Assembly: GCF_022012335.1 (NCBI RefSeq) | Contig: NZ_JAKLTO010000010.1 | Coordinates: 1 to 64,000, forward strand | Origin: Flavobacterium sp. SM15 | GTDB taxonomy: Bacteria; Bacteroidota; Bacteroidia; Flavobacteriales; Flavobacteriaceae | DNA: 64,000 bases | Direction of reading: 5' to 3' | In this document: piece after piece, positions 1-9,772 of the stretch | How positions within the stretch are numbered: the first letter of the stretch is position 1 | How the letters are laid out: every line of letters begins with the position of its first letter | Notes under the pieces: model-generated | The model's input: the letters and a program-made list of their open reading frames with translations, nothing else | The model's database searches: none | What the model was told of the DNA's origin: nothing | Position numbers and translations under genes: made by a program

Positions 1-3000
1 CGTTGGTAAAGCATTAACTGTAATTACCGCTGAATCTGTAACTGATTGGATACATAAACCTGCATCTGCAGAAGCTACATTCACTAAAGCATAAGTGCTA
101 TCCGCTGTTAAAGCTGGAGTCGTAACACTAGCTGTTCCTGAAGCGTCAAGCGTTACCGTTTGATTTGCTCCACCGTCAACTGTATAAGTTATTGTAGCAT
201 TTGGTGTTCCGTTGAACGTTACCGTAGCAGTTCCTCCGGAACAAATTGTGGTTGTTCCTGAAATAGTTGCTGTTGGTAGCGCATTTACCTGTGCTGTTAT
301 TGCTGTTCTAGGTCCGATACATCCGCCAGCATCTACAACACTCACATAATAAGTTGTTGAACCGATTGTCGAAGTATCTGGAGTTGGAGCAGTTGTGCTT
401 CCTGTTCCACCTACTGGCTGTGTATACCACATTAACGTATAACCTGCCGGAGCATTGGCTGTTAATGACGAACCTGTCTGAGTAACACAATAATTTGCCG
501 GAGAAGTCACACTTGCAACTTCGTTGATTCCTTGATAAGTTATTGAAATCGTTTTATCACAATAACGTGTTTTCCAATGATATACATAAACACCAGGAGT
601 ATTGAATCCTGAAATATTTGTAGATTTAACGTTTGGTGTTTCAATAATAGTCGCAGTCGGGTTAGCAGCATCAGCAATCCACTGGCCTATTCCTTCTGCT
701 TCAACAAGAGTAGTCACTTCATTACAAGTTAATGTCTTGTCGGCAGTTTTAATTTCATTGTTTACTTTGAAATTCGCCGCATCTAATAGATTTCCAATTA
801 CATTTTCTTTAGATCTGAAGATAAAACGTGTAGTATTCTGACCAACAGGAACGGTGTAAGCTCCTTGGTTAAAATGCCAGTTTACATCTGTAGGATTTGA
901 TTCTGTAACCAAAGTAAATGGTCCCGAAGGTGGTCCTGCATACAACTGAACAGTACTTCCGTTTACTTGTCTCGGAGCATGTGCAAAACTGTAATCGATT
1001 ACAGTAGCCTCCGAAGTATCAAGGTCTTTATACAAACCTTTGACATTAGGATCACTTGGATTCCAACTGGTTACAGGATCTGCTAACAATTGAATACATT
1101 GTCCTCCAGAATAAGGTCCTGTTCCTACCGTATTTAAAGCTTCATTAAAAAAGATCGCATCCCATGTATCTAAATTCACTCTCCATCCCGGTACAACAAA
1201 TTCGGTTCCAATAGTACTTACACCGGTAACTCGCTGCATCGGCGGATTTTCAAAATCATAGTTAACCGCATCAACATTACATAAATCTAACGGGGTTTTA
1301 ACACACACTTTGAACTGTCTTGTACTTGGCGCAGCACTATTTAAGGTTAAACGAACTTTATAAGTATCACCAACAATTAATTCGCTGGAATACATTGCCA
1401 TGATTGAATTGTTGTTACTACATCTCATCTCCTGAAGACCGCTTCCCGTAACTTTATACAAAGTCATGGTCATATCCGGATAAGGTTCATCACCGGAAGA
1501 AATATAGAAATTACCTGTAAAGCCATTAGCTTCGATAATGTGCACTCTTGATGTTGCGGTAAATTCAAACCAAACATCTCCATTATTGGTTCCGGTACAA
1601 GACATTGGTTCCGGTGAAGGCGTTGCTCCCACAAGAGTCACAACATCTCCGGAAACTGTACATTCTTCGTTGGCATTAATTGGTAATACAAGAGCGTTGG
1701 AAGCATCATCATTTCGTACAAATACTTTTGGTCCAGACCAAAAACTGTTATTTCCGCTACCGCAAACAGCTCTTACAAAATACTCGTAAGTTGCCGCATT
1801 TGCATCAGTAAAATCTGAAGCCTGAGGTGTATAAGAATTGGTAAACACCATAGTTCCAGATTGAGGCAACTCTCCAAAACCAACCGGTTGGATATATACC
1901 TCCCATTGTGTTTCTGAACCACCTGCTGTCCAGGTAAGTACTGATTGACTGTTAACCGCTATGTTTGTTGGCTGTGGACAAACCACCGTGCTACAAGACG
2001 AAACTCCCGTATAAAGTGTTCTTCTTGGGGTTCCTAAACCTGGTACACTTGACCAGATTACGTTATTCGAAGCATCTTTAATTCTTACCTGTGCATTTGG
2101 CCATTGATTAGGAACTGTTCCAATTGCATCCCAGAATAAAGAGAATTCAACACCGTTACATAAAGAAATTATAAACTCTGATGGAGGCGCCTGTGTTGAA
2201 GGGGTTGAACTTGGGAACCTCATCTCCTGTACAATAACACCGTTTTGAATCACCTGAATTGGTCCAGCCGGTCCACTACCTACTGCTCCATTGTCTAAAA
2301 CAATAGTGTACTGACACATATCAACAAAGCTACATCGGGTTGTAAATTCAAATGGTCCAACCCATTCTCCTTCTTGTGGCCCATTACAAATCGCTCTAAT
2401 ATAGTATTCATATCTAGTTGCAGGAGTAAGTCCTGTAACCGTGTATGGATTAGCAGTTGCAGTATAAAGATATTGCGGCTGTGTAGCTCCTACCGGTGCA
2501 GGAGTTCCGTAAGGCTGAACAGAAATTTCCCAAGAAGTTTCCGAACCGTTAGCATCCCAACGAATCTGTGTCTGAGTATCTGTTATTGCCTGAGCAATCG
2601 CATTTGATGGTGGCGCACATGCTGGAATATCTTCAACAACAACTTTGTCAATGAACAATAGTTGTCCTCTATATCCCCAAGGGTTTGGCGTCTCAGTTGG
2701 TATAAACCATGCAATATTTATATTTCCAGTAATACCCGCTGGCAGGTTAATAATTTTTTCTTTATACAGTTCATTGTTGATTAAAACAGGATCGGAAGAC
2801 GAATCATACAAAACAGTGGTAAATTCACTTACTTCCACTCCGTTAGTAGATAATCTAATCTCTAAATCTTCTGTAAAGTCTGAACTGTAAACTCTATAAT
2901 AATAACGTAATCTTTGGTTTGCTGTTACATTGATTGTTGGAGAAATCAACCAATCATTGTTAGCACCATTAGAACCGGTAAAGATTCCAGCTGCATGATT

Positions 3001-6000
3001 TCCTTCGTAAGGATTAACCGTTACATCTAAATTCCACTGATTTCTGTCGTTATTAGCATTTTTGATTCTCCAACAGTTTTCACTTGTAGAATCAGTATTA
3101 AACGTTTCAACAAATGGAGTACTGAATGGAGTACATAAGGTTCTGAAATAAATTGGTCCAATCCAATTACTCGTGTTAGAAGTACCACAATAAGCTCTCA
3201 CATATACTTCATAATCTGTAGCCGGAGCTAAACCTGTAGCATTATAAACCGCATTTGGAGCTGTAAAAGTAAAGCCTGGAGTTCCTGTACCAACTAAAGT
3301 ACCTGAACCTGTCGGAACACCTGTTCCTTGTGGCTGGATCGCTACTTCCCACTGAGTTTCCGCATAACCTTGCCTCCATGACAACCTTGCTGAATTTTGA
3401 GTGATAAGAGCTGAACTAATCGCTGAAGGATCTGGACAAGCCGGAGCATCTTCAATTTTCACATCATCAATATTCAATACCGATAATGTTCCAGGAGATG
3501 GAGCACCAGGAGGTACTCTAAACGCGATATAAACAGGTCCAGTTCCTGTAAAATAAAGTGATTGTTCCTGATATACCGTGTTGTAAAATTCCATCCAAGG
3601 CATAATTTCGGTGAAACTTGCCGGATTGGTATCTGTAGTAGAAATTAATACCTGAACACCATGTCTAGGACTAGGAGCAAATATATGTGCTAAAGCTCTA
3701 TACTTAAACGTTAATTTTTTATTTCCTACCGCATTAATTACAGGAGAAATCAACCAATCGTTAAATCCGGTTGGAGCTGCAAAACCTCTACTGATAGCTG
3801 CTTCTCCTCCGGCACTGATAGCCCATTTTAAATTATCCGTATTGGCATCGTTAATCGACCAACAGAATTTTTTTGTGTTGATGTCAGAATCGTTAAAAGT
3901 TTCTGTATAAGGAGCATTGAAACTACCACACAAAGTTGTAAAAGCAATCGGCCCTACCCAGTTACTTTTTTGAGTGGATGAACAGTATGCTCTCACATAA
4001 TACTCATAACGGATTGCAGGGTTTAAACCTGAAGCTGTATAAGTTACATTTGGAGTTGCAAAAGTAACGTTGGCATCACCTACGCCCACTAAAGTTCCGT
4101 TTCCTGTTGGCACTCCAGAACCTAAAGGCTGAATTGCCACCTCCCATTGTGTTTCAACATCACCCATTACCCATTTTAAATCTGCTGAGTTGGTAGTGAT
4201 ATTTTGAGCAATCGGAGTTATCGGATCTGAACACGCCGGTTTGTCTTCAATGAAAACATCATCAATAATAACCCTTGTTGCTGTTTGACCCGTTCCCGGT
4301 ACAACAACAAAAGCAATATTAATTGGACCTGTGAACGAGGTTGGAATATTGATTATCTTTTCTAACGCCGTAGCATTTGTAATTGTTGTTTCCGGCAATA
4401 ATTCCGTAACAAAATCTGCTGCACCAATACCGGTTGTAGAAATACGAACAGAGTATTTTCCTGTTGGGGTACCTCCACTAACACTGTATTTATAACGCAA
4501 TCTTTTCTGAACACCAGTAAAGTTTACTTGCGGACTGGCCATCATATCATGATTTCCATTCTGATAAGTACTGGTTTGTAAAAATGTATTGGTAGAATAA
4601 GACCAGGTTAATCCGTCGTTATTCACATCAATTGGAGTCCAACATGCTTCTGAAACAGTTGCAGAAGTCCCTGTAAACTGAGTTGAATACGGTGTAGAAA
4701 ACGGTGTACATTGTGTTTTAAATGGAAAACCCGCACTCCAAGGACCAGGTGTACCACCACATACCGAACGAACATATAATTTATAAGCTGTATTTGCTGT
4801 TAATCCAGAAGCGGGATTGTCAACATTTGTACTCGTTGGAGTTCCAGATGTTCCGGCAGTTGGAGCAGCAGCAGCAGTCGGTAATACTAAATATTCCCAT
4901 GCGTTTGCTAAGTTTCCAACATTATTCCAAGAGAACAATCCACTTGTTTGCAATAAATTTTTATAACTGTATACTGAAGGAGCCGCACAAGTAGCGAATT
5001 CTACTTTTAAATTAAAACAGATACTAGCAGTTGGTGTTAAATTCGAAGACAAAACGATGTAATAGGTTTGTCCGGCCTGCACATAAACATTGGAAAGTTG
5101 TTTAGGTCCTACTGCATTGGTAGTCATTCCTGCAAGACAGGAAACCCCTACACTGGCACAATCCTGATAAACAAATGTTCCTGTTGAAGTATTCGCAAAA
5201 CAACCGGCACCACCAGCACTTCCCAAAGGATTGGTAGTAATGGTCATCAAACCGGTTTGTGTTGGTGTAAATTTAAAGAATGCTTTTGCCCCAGAAAGGT
5301 AATTCCCTGTAACTCCTGAAGCTAAACATCCTGTACCTGCTGTCGGATAAGTAACCGCAGCATTCTGAAAAATATTCAAATTTGCATTTAACACATAAGG
5401 AACTGCCTGGGTTGGTGCAATCACGATAGGATCGTCGCAACGCGTTCCAAGAATAAGCGTCTTGAATGGAAAGGGACCTACCCAACCGCTTGCTGTGGTA
5501 GCATCACAAATCGTTTTAATATAAACATCATAATTGGTGTTAGCAGACAATAAAGACGCATTATAACTATTTGCAGTACCTGTACCGGCAGCTGCAGGTG
5601 CATTGCCCTGTGGAACTACCTGAATCTCAAAATTGGAAGCGGTTGGATGTGTCCAAGATAGTGTTGCGCTATTTGAGGTTAAATTACTTACTGTGAAATT
5701 GGTTTGCTCAACTTTCAAACAACCTTCGATCACCCGAACGTTATCAACATACCAAGAATCGCCACTTGCAACAGCCCCAGTTTGGGTATTTACTGCTACA
5801 AATGCGAAATAAACATCCAATCCAGCCGGAATACCCGTTGGGATTGGTACATTTTTTTCTTCATAAGTTGTTGCTAACTGTGCTTCCGTCCAAGTTTGCA
5901 AGATTACGTTAAAACCGTCGATGTCCGGCTGTGAAGAAGTGGACATACGCAATTGGTAAATAGTACCATTATCAGTAGCACTCCCTTGTTTCGTTAGAAA

Positions 6001-6378
6001 ACGAACTTCTCCATTTACAGGAACAGTTACTAAAGGAGTGGCTAAATAGTATTCTGCGGTATTACCTGAACCGATATTATCGGAAGCAGGATTAATATAA
6101 GCAGCATTCCCTCCAAGATATCCATCTGGGATGGTTGTCCAACTAGCTACTCCGAAAGTGTTTTGGAAGCGGGTCCAGCTGCCTGGAATACCACCTTCAA
6201 AACCTTCAGTAGACAATTGGCTGTAACCTGAAAAGGAGAAGATTAAGAGAAAGAAAAACAAGAGTTTCTCTTTTAGTTTATTATGCAAAAGGTACTCATG
6301 AGTTTTGGAGAAAAAATCATCAATACAATTCCATAAAAAACCTGATTGAGTTGGGTGTAATTTTTTTTGCATTTTCAT
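1..6378 (-). CDS. Giant modular secreted/surface protein (FN3, choice-of-anchor J and Ig-like repeats), 3' end outside window
   Basis: The minus-strand frame is open from an ATG at 6378 to the window edge, so 2126 codons are visible and the C-terminus is missing. Residues 1-54 are an unusually long export signal: about 38 polar or basic residues, then the hydrophobic run LLFFFLLIFSFSGYSQ. The mature protein is a chain of modules. Jelly-roll domains of the choice-of-anchor J/cleaved-adhesin kind centre near residues 110, 610, 873 and 1140 (NDWLISPxI-like and IDDVxIED motifs). Fibronectin III-like domains with WT/LSW cores and ExxWxGP ends lie near 216-300, 466-555, 715-810, 985-1085, 1250-1350 and 1465-1560. 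From about 1950 the chain becomes Thr/Val-rich Ig-like repeats of the SprB type. Such proteins in Flavobacteriia are normally exported by the type IX system through a C-terminal sorting domain, which would lie outside the window. An adhesin role is inference. Confidence 0.85.
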   Translation of the reverse strand, partial: MKMQKKLHPTQSGFLWNCIDDFFSKTHEYLLHNKLKEKLLFFFLLIFSFSGYSQLSTEGFEGGIPGSWTRFQNTFGVASWTTIPDGYLGGNAAYINPASDNIGSGNTAEYYLATPLVTVPVNGEVRFLTKQGSATDNGTIYQLRMSTSSQPDIDGFNVILQTWTEAQLATTYEEKNVPIPTGIPAGLDVYFAFVAVNTQTGAVASGDSWYVDNVRVIEGCLKVEQTNFTVSNLTSNSATLSWTHPTASNFEIQVVPQGNAPAAAGTGTANSYNASLLSANTNYDVYIKTICDATTASGWVGPFPFKTLILGTRCDDPIVIAPTQAVPYVLNANLNIFQNAAVTYPTAGTGCLASGVTGNYLSGAKAFFKFTPTQTGLMTITTNPLGSAGGAGCFANTSTGTFVYQDCASVGVSCLAGMTTNAVGPKQLSNVYVQAGQTYYIVLSSNLTPTASICFNLKVEFATCAAPSVYSYKNLLQTSGLFSWNNVGNLANAWEYLVLPTAAAAPTAGTSGTPTSTNVDNPASGLTANTAYKLYVRSVCGGTPGPWSAGFPFKTQCTPFSTPYSTQFTGTSATVSEACWTPIDVNNDGLTWSYSTNTFLQTSTYQNGNHDMMASPQVNFTGVQKRLRYKYSVSGGTPTGKYSVRISTTGIGAADFVTELLPETTITNATALEKIINIPTSFTGPINIAFVVVPGTGQTATRVIIDDVFIEDKPACSDPITPIAQNITTNSADLKWVMGDVETQWEVAIQPLGSGVPTGNGTLVGVGDANVTFATPNVTYTASGLNPAIRYEYYVRAYCSSTQKSNWVGPIAFTTLCGSFNAPYTETFNDSDINTKKFCWSINDANTDNLKWAISAGGEAAISRGFAAPTGFNDWLISPVINAVGNKKLTFKYRALAHIFAPSPRHGVQVLISTTDTNPASFTEIMPWMEFYNTVYQEQSLYFTGTGPVYIAFRVPPGAPSPGTLSVLNIDDVKIEDAPACPDPSAISSALITQNSARLSWRQGYAETQWEVAIQPQGTGVPTGSGTLVGTGTPGFTFTAPNAVYNATGLAPATDYEVYVRAYCGTSNTSNWIGPIYFRTLCTPFSTPFVETFNTDSTSENCWRIKNANNDRNQWNLDVTVNPYEGNHAAGIFTGSNGANNDWLISPTINVTANQRLRYYYRVYSSDFTEDLEIRLSTNGVEVSEFTTVLYDSSSDPVLINNELYKEKIINLPAGITGNINIAWFIPTETPNPWGYRGQLLFIDKVVVEDIPACAPPSNAIAQAITDTQTQIRWDANGSETSWEISVQPYGTPAPVGATQPQYLYTATANPYTVTGLTPATRYEYYIRAICNGPQEGEWVGPFEFTTRCSFVDMCQYTIVLDNGAVGSGPAGPIQVIQNGVIVQEMRFPSSTPSTQAPPSEFIISLCNGVEFSLFWDAIGTVPNQWPNAQVRIKDASNNVIWSSVPGLGTPRRTLYTGVSSCSTVVCPQPTNIAVNSQSVLTWTAGGSETQWEVYIQPVGFGELPQSGTMVFTNSYTPQASDFTDANAATYEYFVRAVCGSGNNSFWSGPKVFVRNDDASNALVLPINANEECTVSGDVVTLVGATPSPEPMSCTGTNNGDVWFEFTATSRVHIIEANGFTGNFYISSGDEPYPDMTMTLYKVTGSGLQEMRCSNNNSIMAMYSSELIVGDTYKVRLTLNSAAPSTRQFKVCVKTPLDLCNVDAVNYDFENPPMQRVTGVSTIGTEFVVPGWRVNLDTWDAIFFNEALNTVGTGPYSGGQCIQLLADPVTSWNPSDPNVKGLYKDLDTSEATVIDYSFAHAPRQVNGSTVQLYAGPPSGPFTLVTESNPTDVNWHFNQGAYTVPVGQNTTRFIFRSKENVIGNLLDAANFKVNNEIKTADKTLTCNEVTTLVEAEGIGQWIADAANPTATIIETPNVKSTNISGFNTPGVYVYHWKTRYCDKTISITYQGINEVASVTSPANYCVTQTGSSLTANAPAGYTLMWYTQPVGGTGSTTAPTPDTSTIGSTTYYVSVVDAGGCIGPRTAITAQVNALPTATISGTTTICSGGTATVTFNGTPNATITYTVDGGANQTVTLDASGTASVTTPALTADSTYALVNVASADAGLCIQSVTDSAVITVNALPT

Positions 6379-6404
6379 TACAATTTTCAGTTATGGTTCT
6401 GCAA

Positions 6405-6431
6405 TAAAAATACCCATAGTATATATACTAT
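6405..6431 (-). promoter_or_regulatory. Promoter/operator candidate of the giant surface protein gene
   Basis: On the minus strand a near-consensus -7 box TATTTTTA (6405-6412) lies 26 bases before the ATG at 6378. Directly upstream of it is a perfect 16-base palindrome, ATAGTATATATACTAT (6416-6431). A dyad abutting the -7 region is placed like a repressor or activator site, but A/T-rich palindromes also arise by chance. Confidence 0.4.
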
Positions 6432-6871
6432 TATATGGTATAGCTTTCCTTTTTACCGAATTTAGAAAGCCAATATCAAATCATAAAACACTGTAAAACA
6501 AATGGTTATTAATATTTTTTACATTTTTCTAACATTGCGTTAAATTTGAATTAAAATATGGTTTTTTTCTTACTATGAGGTAAAACAATTGGTTTTTACG
6601 ATGATAAAATCAAACTGATTTTTGCAAAAACCACGAAGAAAAGTGTAAAAAAACAATTGTATTTTTTTGACAGTAATAAAGAAAAACGATCTCACTTTTG
6701 CATGAAAAATTTACAACCTAACTCACCATTCTTTTTATGGCTCATCAAAATCACTTCATTTTTTGAACACGAATTACCGTTTGATTAAAATTTTGAGTCG
6801 CTCAATTTATTGAAATATTGAAAAATAAAGAATCATTTCATATTATTTTAAGTTGAGTAATTAGCAATAAA

Positions 6872-6897
6872 AAAAGCCCCTCAATCGAGCGGCTTTT
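6872..6897. terminator. Terminator-like hairpin in the gap before lysA
   Basis: AAAAGCC (6872-6878) pairs with GGCTTTT (6891-6897), with a further CTC/GAG pairing inside. It has the shape of a flavobacterial intrinsic terminator, yet no recognised gene ends nearby. It could close the small unit that may start near 6700. Confidence 0.5.
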
Positions 6898-7174
6898 GAA
6901 ATGATTAAGTGTTTACAAAGTTGTGAGCATTTGTAGAGGCAAGGATAGTAAAAATGCTTAAAACAATCAATCCCTAGTTTTAATGATTTTCTTCTAACTA
7001 AATTTAGTGAAAAGAAAAAACCTACATTACCGTTATTAAGTTCAACCAACAATAAGACAAAAAACCAACAACATGTTAAAAAAATAAAAATCAAGTTATA
7101 TTTTCGTTATAATTATCAATTCAACAATAATCAAATCAAAAACTTTGCTATTTTTACGAAAAATTTAATTAAAA

Positions 7175-8380
7175 ATGGAATCTAATCAATTACTCTCAGT
7201 GGCAGAAGAGTTCGGGTGTCCGCTGTATGTGTACGACGCCGCGAAAATCGAATCACAGTACAACCGTTTAACCAATGCGTTTTCCAAGGTGGAGAAGCTG
7301 CGCATCAATTATGCAGTAAAGGCATTGTCAAACCTATCTGTTCTTAAGCTACTGAAGAAGATGGGTTCCGGGCTTGACACAGTTTCCATTCAGGAAGTTC
7401 AATTGGGTTTACATGCCGGCTTTGCTCCGGATCATATTATTTACACGCCCAATGGTGTTTCTATGGATGAAATTGAAGAAGTGGCCGCTTTAGGGGTGCA
7501 AATCAACATTGACAATCTTTCAATTTTGGAACAATTTGGAGCAAAGCATCCGAATACTCCGGTTTGCATCCGTATCAATCCCCATGTAATGGCAGGTGGA
7601 AATACAAACATTTCTGTGGGTCATATCGACAGTAAATTCGGGATTTCCATTCACCAGTTACCCCATTTATTACGAATTGTGGAAAATACAAAAATGCACA
7701 TTAACGGAATTCATATGCACACCGGATCCGATATTTTGGACATCGAAGTATTTTTATATGCAGCCGAAATCCTGTTTGATACTGCAAAACATTTCAAAGA
7801 ATTGGATTTTATCGACTTCGGAAGCGGATTCAAAGTACCTTACAAAAAAGGTGATATCGAAACCAATGTGGAAGAGTTAGGCAAAAAATTAACCAAACGC
7901 TTTTTGGCTTTTGAAAAAGAATACGGCCGTGAACTTACTTTAACGTTCGAACCGGGAAAATTTCTAGTTAGTGAAGCTGGTTTTTTCCTTGCAAAAGTTA
8001 ATGTGGTGAAACAAACGACTTCAACGGTTTTTGCAGGAATCGACACTGGTTTTAACCATTTGATTCGCCCTATGTTTTACGGTTCGGAACATTTTATTGA
8101 GAACATTTCACACCCAAAAGGCAAAGAACGCTTTTACTCTGTAGTAGGTTACATTTGTGAGACTGATACTTTTGCCACCAACCGAAGAATTTCTGAAATT
8201 AAAGAAGGTGACATTTTAAGTTTCAGAAATGCGGGAGCCTATTGCTTTACCATGGCATCCAATTACAACTCACGTTTTAAACCAGCAGAAGTACTTTGGA
8301 AAGACGATAAAGCACATTTAATACGTCAGCGTGAAACCTTTGAAGATATTCTGAGAAATCAGGTTGAAATTGAATTATAG
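7175..8380 (+). CDS. lysA: Diaminopimelate decarboxylase
   Basis: Last step of lysine synthesis: PLP-dependent decarboxylation of meso-diaminopimelate in the cytoplasm. The 401-residue product is a fold III alanine-racemase-like barrel followed by a beta domain. The PLP lysine is K49 in INYAVKALSN; HMHTGSDI, the glycine-rich DFGSGFKVPY phosphate site, the EPGKFLVSEAG segment and the C-terminal CETDTFA active-site segment are all present. A near-consensus -7 box TATTTTTA lies at 7149-7156 and the ATG at 7175 is the first in frame with the conserved start. Transcribed alone and closed by the hairpin at 8386-8412. Confidence 0.95.
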   Translation: MESNQLLSVAEEFGCPLYVYDAAKIESQYNRLTNAFSKVEKLRINYAVKALSNLSVLKLLKKMGSGLDTVSIQEVQLGLHAGFAPDHIIYTPNGVSMDEIEEVAALGVQINIDNLSILEQFGAKHPNTPVCIRINPHVMAGGNTNISVGHIDSKFGISIHQLPHLLRIVENTKMHINGIHMHTGSDILDIEVFLYAAEILFDTAKHFKELDFIDFGSGFKVPYKKGDIETNVEELGKKLTKRFLAFEKEYGRELTLTFEPGKFLVSEAGFFLAKVNVVKQTTSTVFAGIDTGFNHLIRPMFYGSEHFIENISHPKGKERFYSVVGYICETDTFATNRRISEIKEGDILSFRNAGAYCFTMASNYNSRFKPAEVLWKDDKAHLIRQRETFEDILRNQVEIEL

Positions 8381-8385
8381 TTAGA

Positions 8386-8418
8386 AAAATCCCATCATTG
8401 CGATGGGATTTTTTATTT
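8386..8418 (+). terminator. Intrinsic terminator of lysA
   Basis: AAAATCCCATC and GATGGGATTTT form an 11-bp stem with loop ATTGC, followed by a T-rich tail, starting 6 bases after the lysA stop codon. Confidence 0.9.
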
Positions 8419-8475
8419 TTCTTGTAACATTTCACCCTTAAAGTCGTTTTAATCTTACAACCTAATTAAAACCAG

Positions 8476-9765
8476 ATGAAGGCACTCATAAATTTTACAA
8501 GATTGTTTTTATGCATTTTACTTTTTTCAACACAACAACTTTTTTGTTGCAGTATGTACAAAATCACTGTTAATGGAAAAACTGTTGTAGGCTGCAATGA
8601 AGATGCCTGGCGAACAACTCCGCACATTTGGTTCGAAAACGCAAACAACAATTATCAATATGGAGCTGCTTTTACCGGCTCTCGTTTTGATGGCGAGAAT
8701 GGTTTCGCCCCGCAATCCGGGATGAACGAATACGGGCTTTGTTATTCCAGATTAGCGAGTGCTATTACAAAAAAAGAACGCTCCGGTTTTGAAAATCGTT
8801 TAAAAATCACCAATCCTACTGCTTATCTCAAAAATATATTGCACAACTGTAAAACTGTAGATGATGTTCAGAAATTCATCAGTAAATACGATCACAGTTA
8901 TTTTCTCGAGGATGTTTTTATTTATGCAGAACCTTCGGGAAAATACCTTGTGGTAGAACCTTACCTGATGACTGTTGGTTATGATCCTAAATACGTTTTG
9001 TCGAACTTTTGCCCTTCTGAAACCACAACGGAAAAAGCAATGCGACTTGACCGTTACCGCAATGGCGTTACCTTCCTAAAAAACAAAATGGACACTTCCT
9101 TAGCTTTTTGTACGGCTTTGTCCGACACCATGAGTGTTTGTCGTGAAAAAATTGGAGACGGAACATTGCTTACCTCTATCTGGAATACAAAAGAAGCAAC
9201 TGTACATCTTTATTTTTATCATAATTATCAGAAAAGCGTACAATTCAACATTAAAGAAGAGCTGGCCAAAGGCGATCACAGTATTGAAATCCAGAACTTA
9301 TTTACAAAAAACGAAGAGTTCGAAAAACTGGCTACTTATCAAATACCTCAAAACAACGGAAGATTGCGATTGCTACTGATGCTTATCGGTATATTTTCGG
9401 CTTTTTCATCGTTCTATTTCAGTGTTAACTACTTCAGAAACAAAAAACAGTATGCCAAATACATACTGCTCTTTTTACCTTTAGGCATAATCTTATTTTA
9501 TTACATGTTCGTTTTGTGTACCAACATCAATGTTTTTTACTTTAAAGCACCTTATAAGGATTATTATTCAGGATTGGTATCCGCTACATCATACATCCCC
9601 TTTTTACTGCTATTGCTTTTAATGCCAATTGGCAAACATACGGTTAAAGCTTTCCGGGACAAAACCTTCAATAGCATTTCAAAATTCATCCTTATTTTAA
9701 ACCTGTTGAGTTACATCATCTTAATCGGAGGGTTCATTTACTGGGATTTCTACAACATTTTTTAA
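8476..9765 (+). CDS. Secreted/membrane Ntn-type hydrolase (choloylglycine hydrolase/penicillin acylase-like) with C-terminal 4-TM region
   Basis: The 429-residue protein begins with a hydrophobic signal (about residues 5-23) ending in CCSMY. A cysteine exposed by cleavage (C25, followed by Ser) and the following GKTVVGCNEDAW stretch resemble the start of cysteine Ntn hydrolases of the choloylglycine hydrolase/penicillin V acylase group, where the new N-terminal Cys is the nucleophile. The SGMNEYGLCYSRLA segment also fits. Residues about 308-429 hold four hydrophobic helices, an addition not usual for this family. Substrate unknown; it may act on amide bonds outside the inner membrane. An alternative reading of the CC motif is a lipoprotein signal. 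It meets pafA tail to tail, 7 bases apart, with no obvious terminator. Confidence 0.65.
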   Translation: MKALINFTRLFLCILLFSTQQLFCCSMYKITVNGKTVVGCNEDAWRTTPHIWFENANNNYQYGAAFTGSRFDGENGFAPQSGMNEYGLCYSRLASAITKKERSGFENRLKITNPTAYLKNILHNCKTVDDVQKFISKYDHSYFLEDVFIYAEPSGKYLVVEPYLMTVGYDPKYVLSNFCPSETTTEKAMRLDRYRNGVTFLKNKMDTSLAFCTALSDTMSVCREKIGDGTLLTSIWNTKEATVHLYFYHNYQKSVQFNIKEELAKGDHSIEIQNLFTKNEEFEKLATYQIPQNNGRLRLLLMLIGIFSAFSSFYFSVNYFRNKKQYAKYILLFLPLGIILFYYMFVLCTNINVFYFKAPYKDYYSGLVSATSYIPFLLLLLLMPIGKHTVKAFRDKTFNSISKFILILNLLSYIILIGGFIYWDFYNIF

Positions 9766-9772
9766 ACAGAAA

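Larger units (their letters stand above)
6379..7174. other. Long A/T-rich intergenic gap
   Basis: Almost 800 bases separate the giant gene from lysA. Besides the palindrome at 6416-6431 and the hairpin at 6872-6897, the only structured part is a possible small unit on the plus strand: TTG (6667-6669), 23 bases, CACTTTTG (6693-6700), then at once an ATG at 6702 opening a 28-codon frame that ends at 6788. No protein family is recognised. A minus-strand frame at 6861-7094 has a compositionally poor product and is not called. No tRNA was seen. Confidence 0.5.

Noticed and set aside
4722..4994. 90-codon plus-strand frame inside the giant gene
   Set aside because: Antisense shadow of FN3/choice-of-anchor J coding sequence, no start context and no domain. 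The other short plus-strand frames in 1-6378 were dropped for the same reason.
6861..7094. 77-codon minus-strand frame upstream of lysA
   Set aside because: Phe/Cys/Leu-rich product from A/T-rich DNA, containing the hairpin at 6872-6897 in its end; no family.
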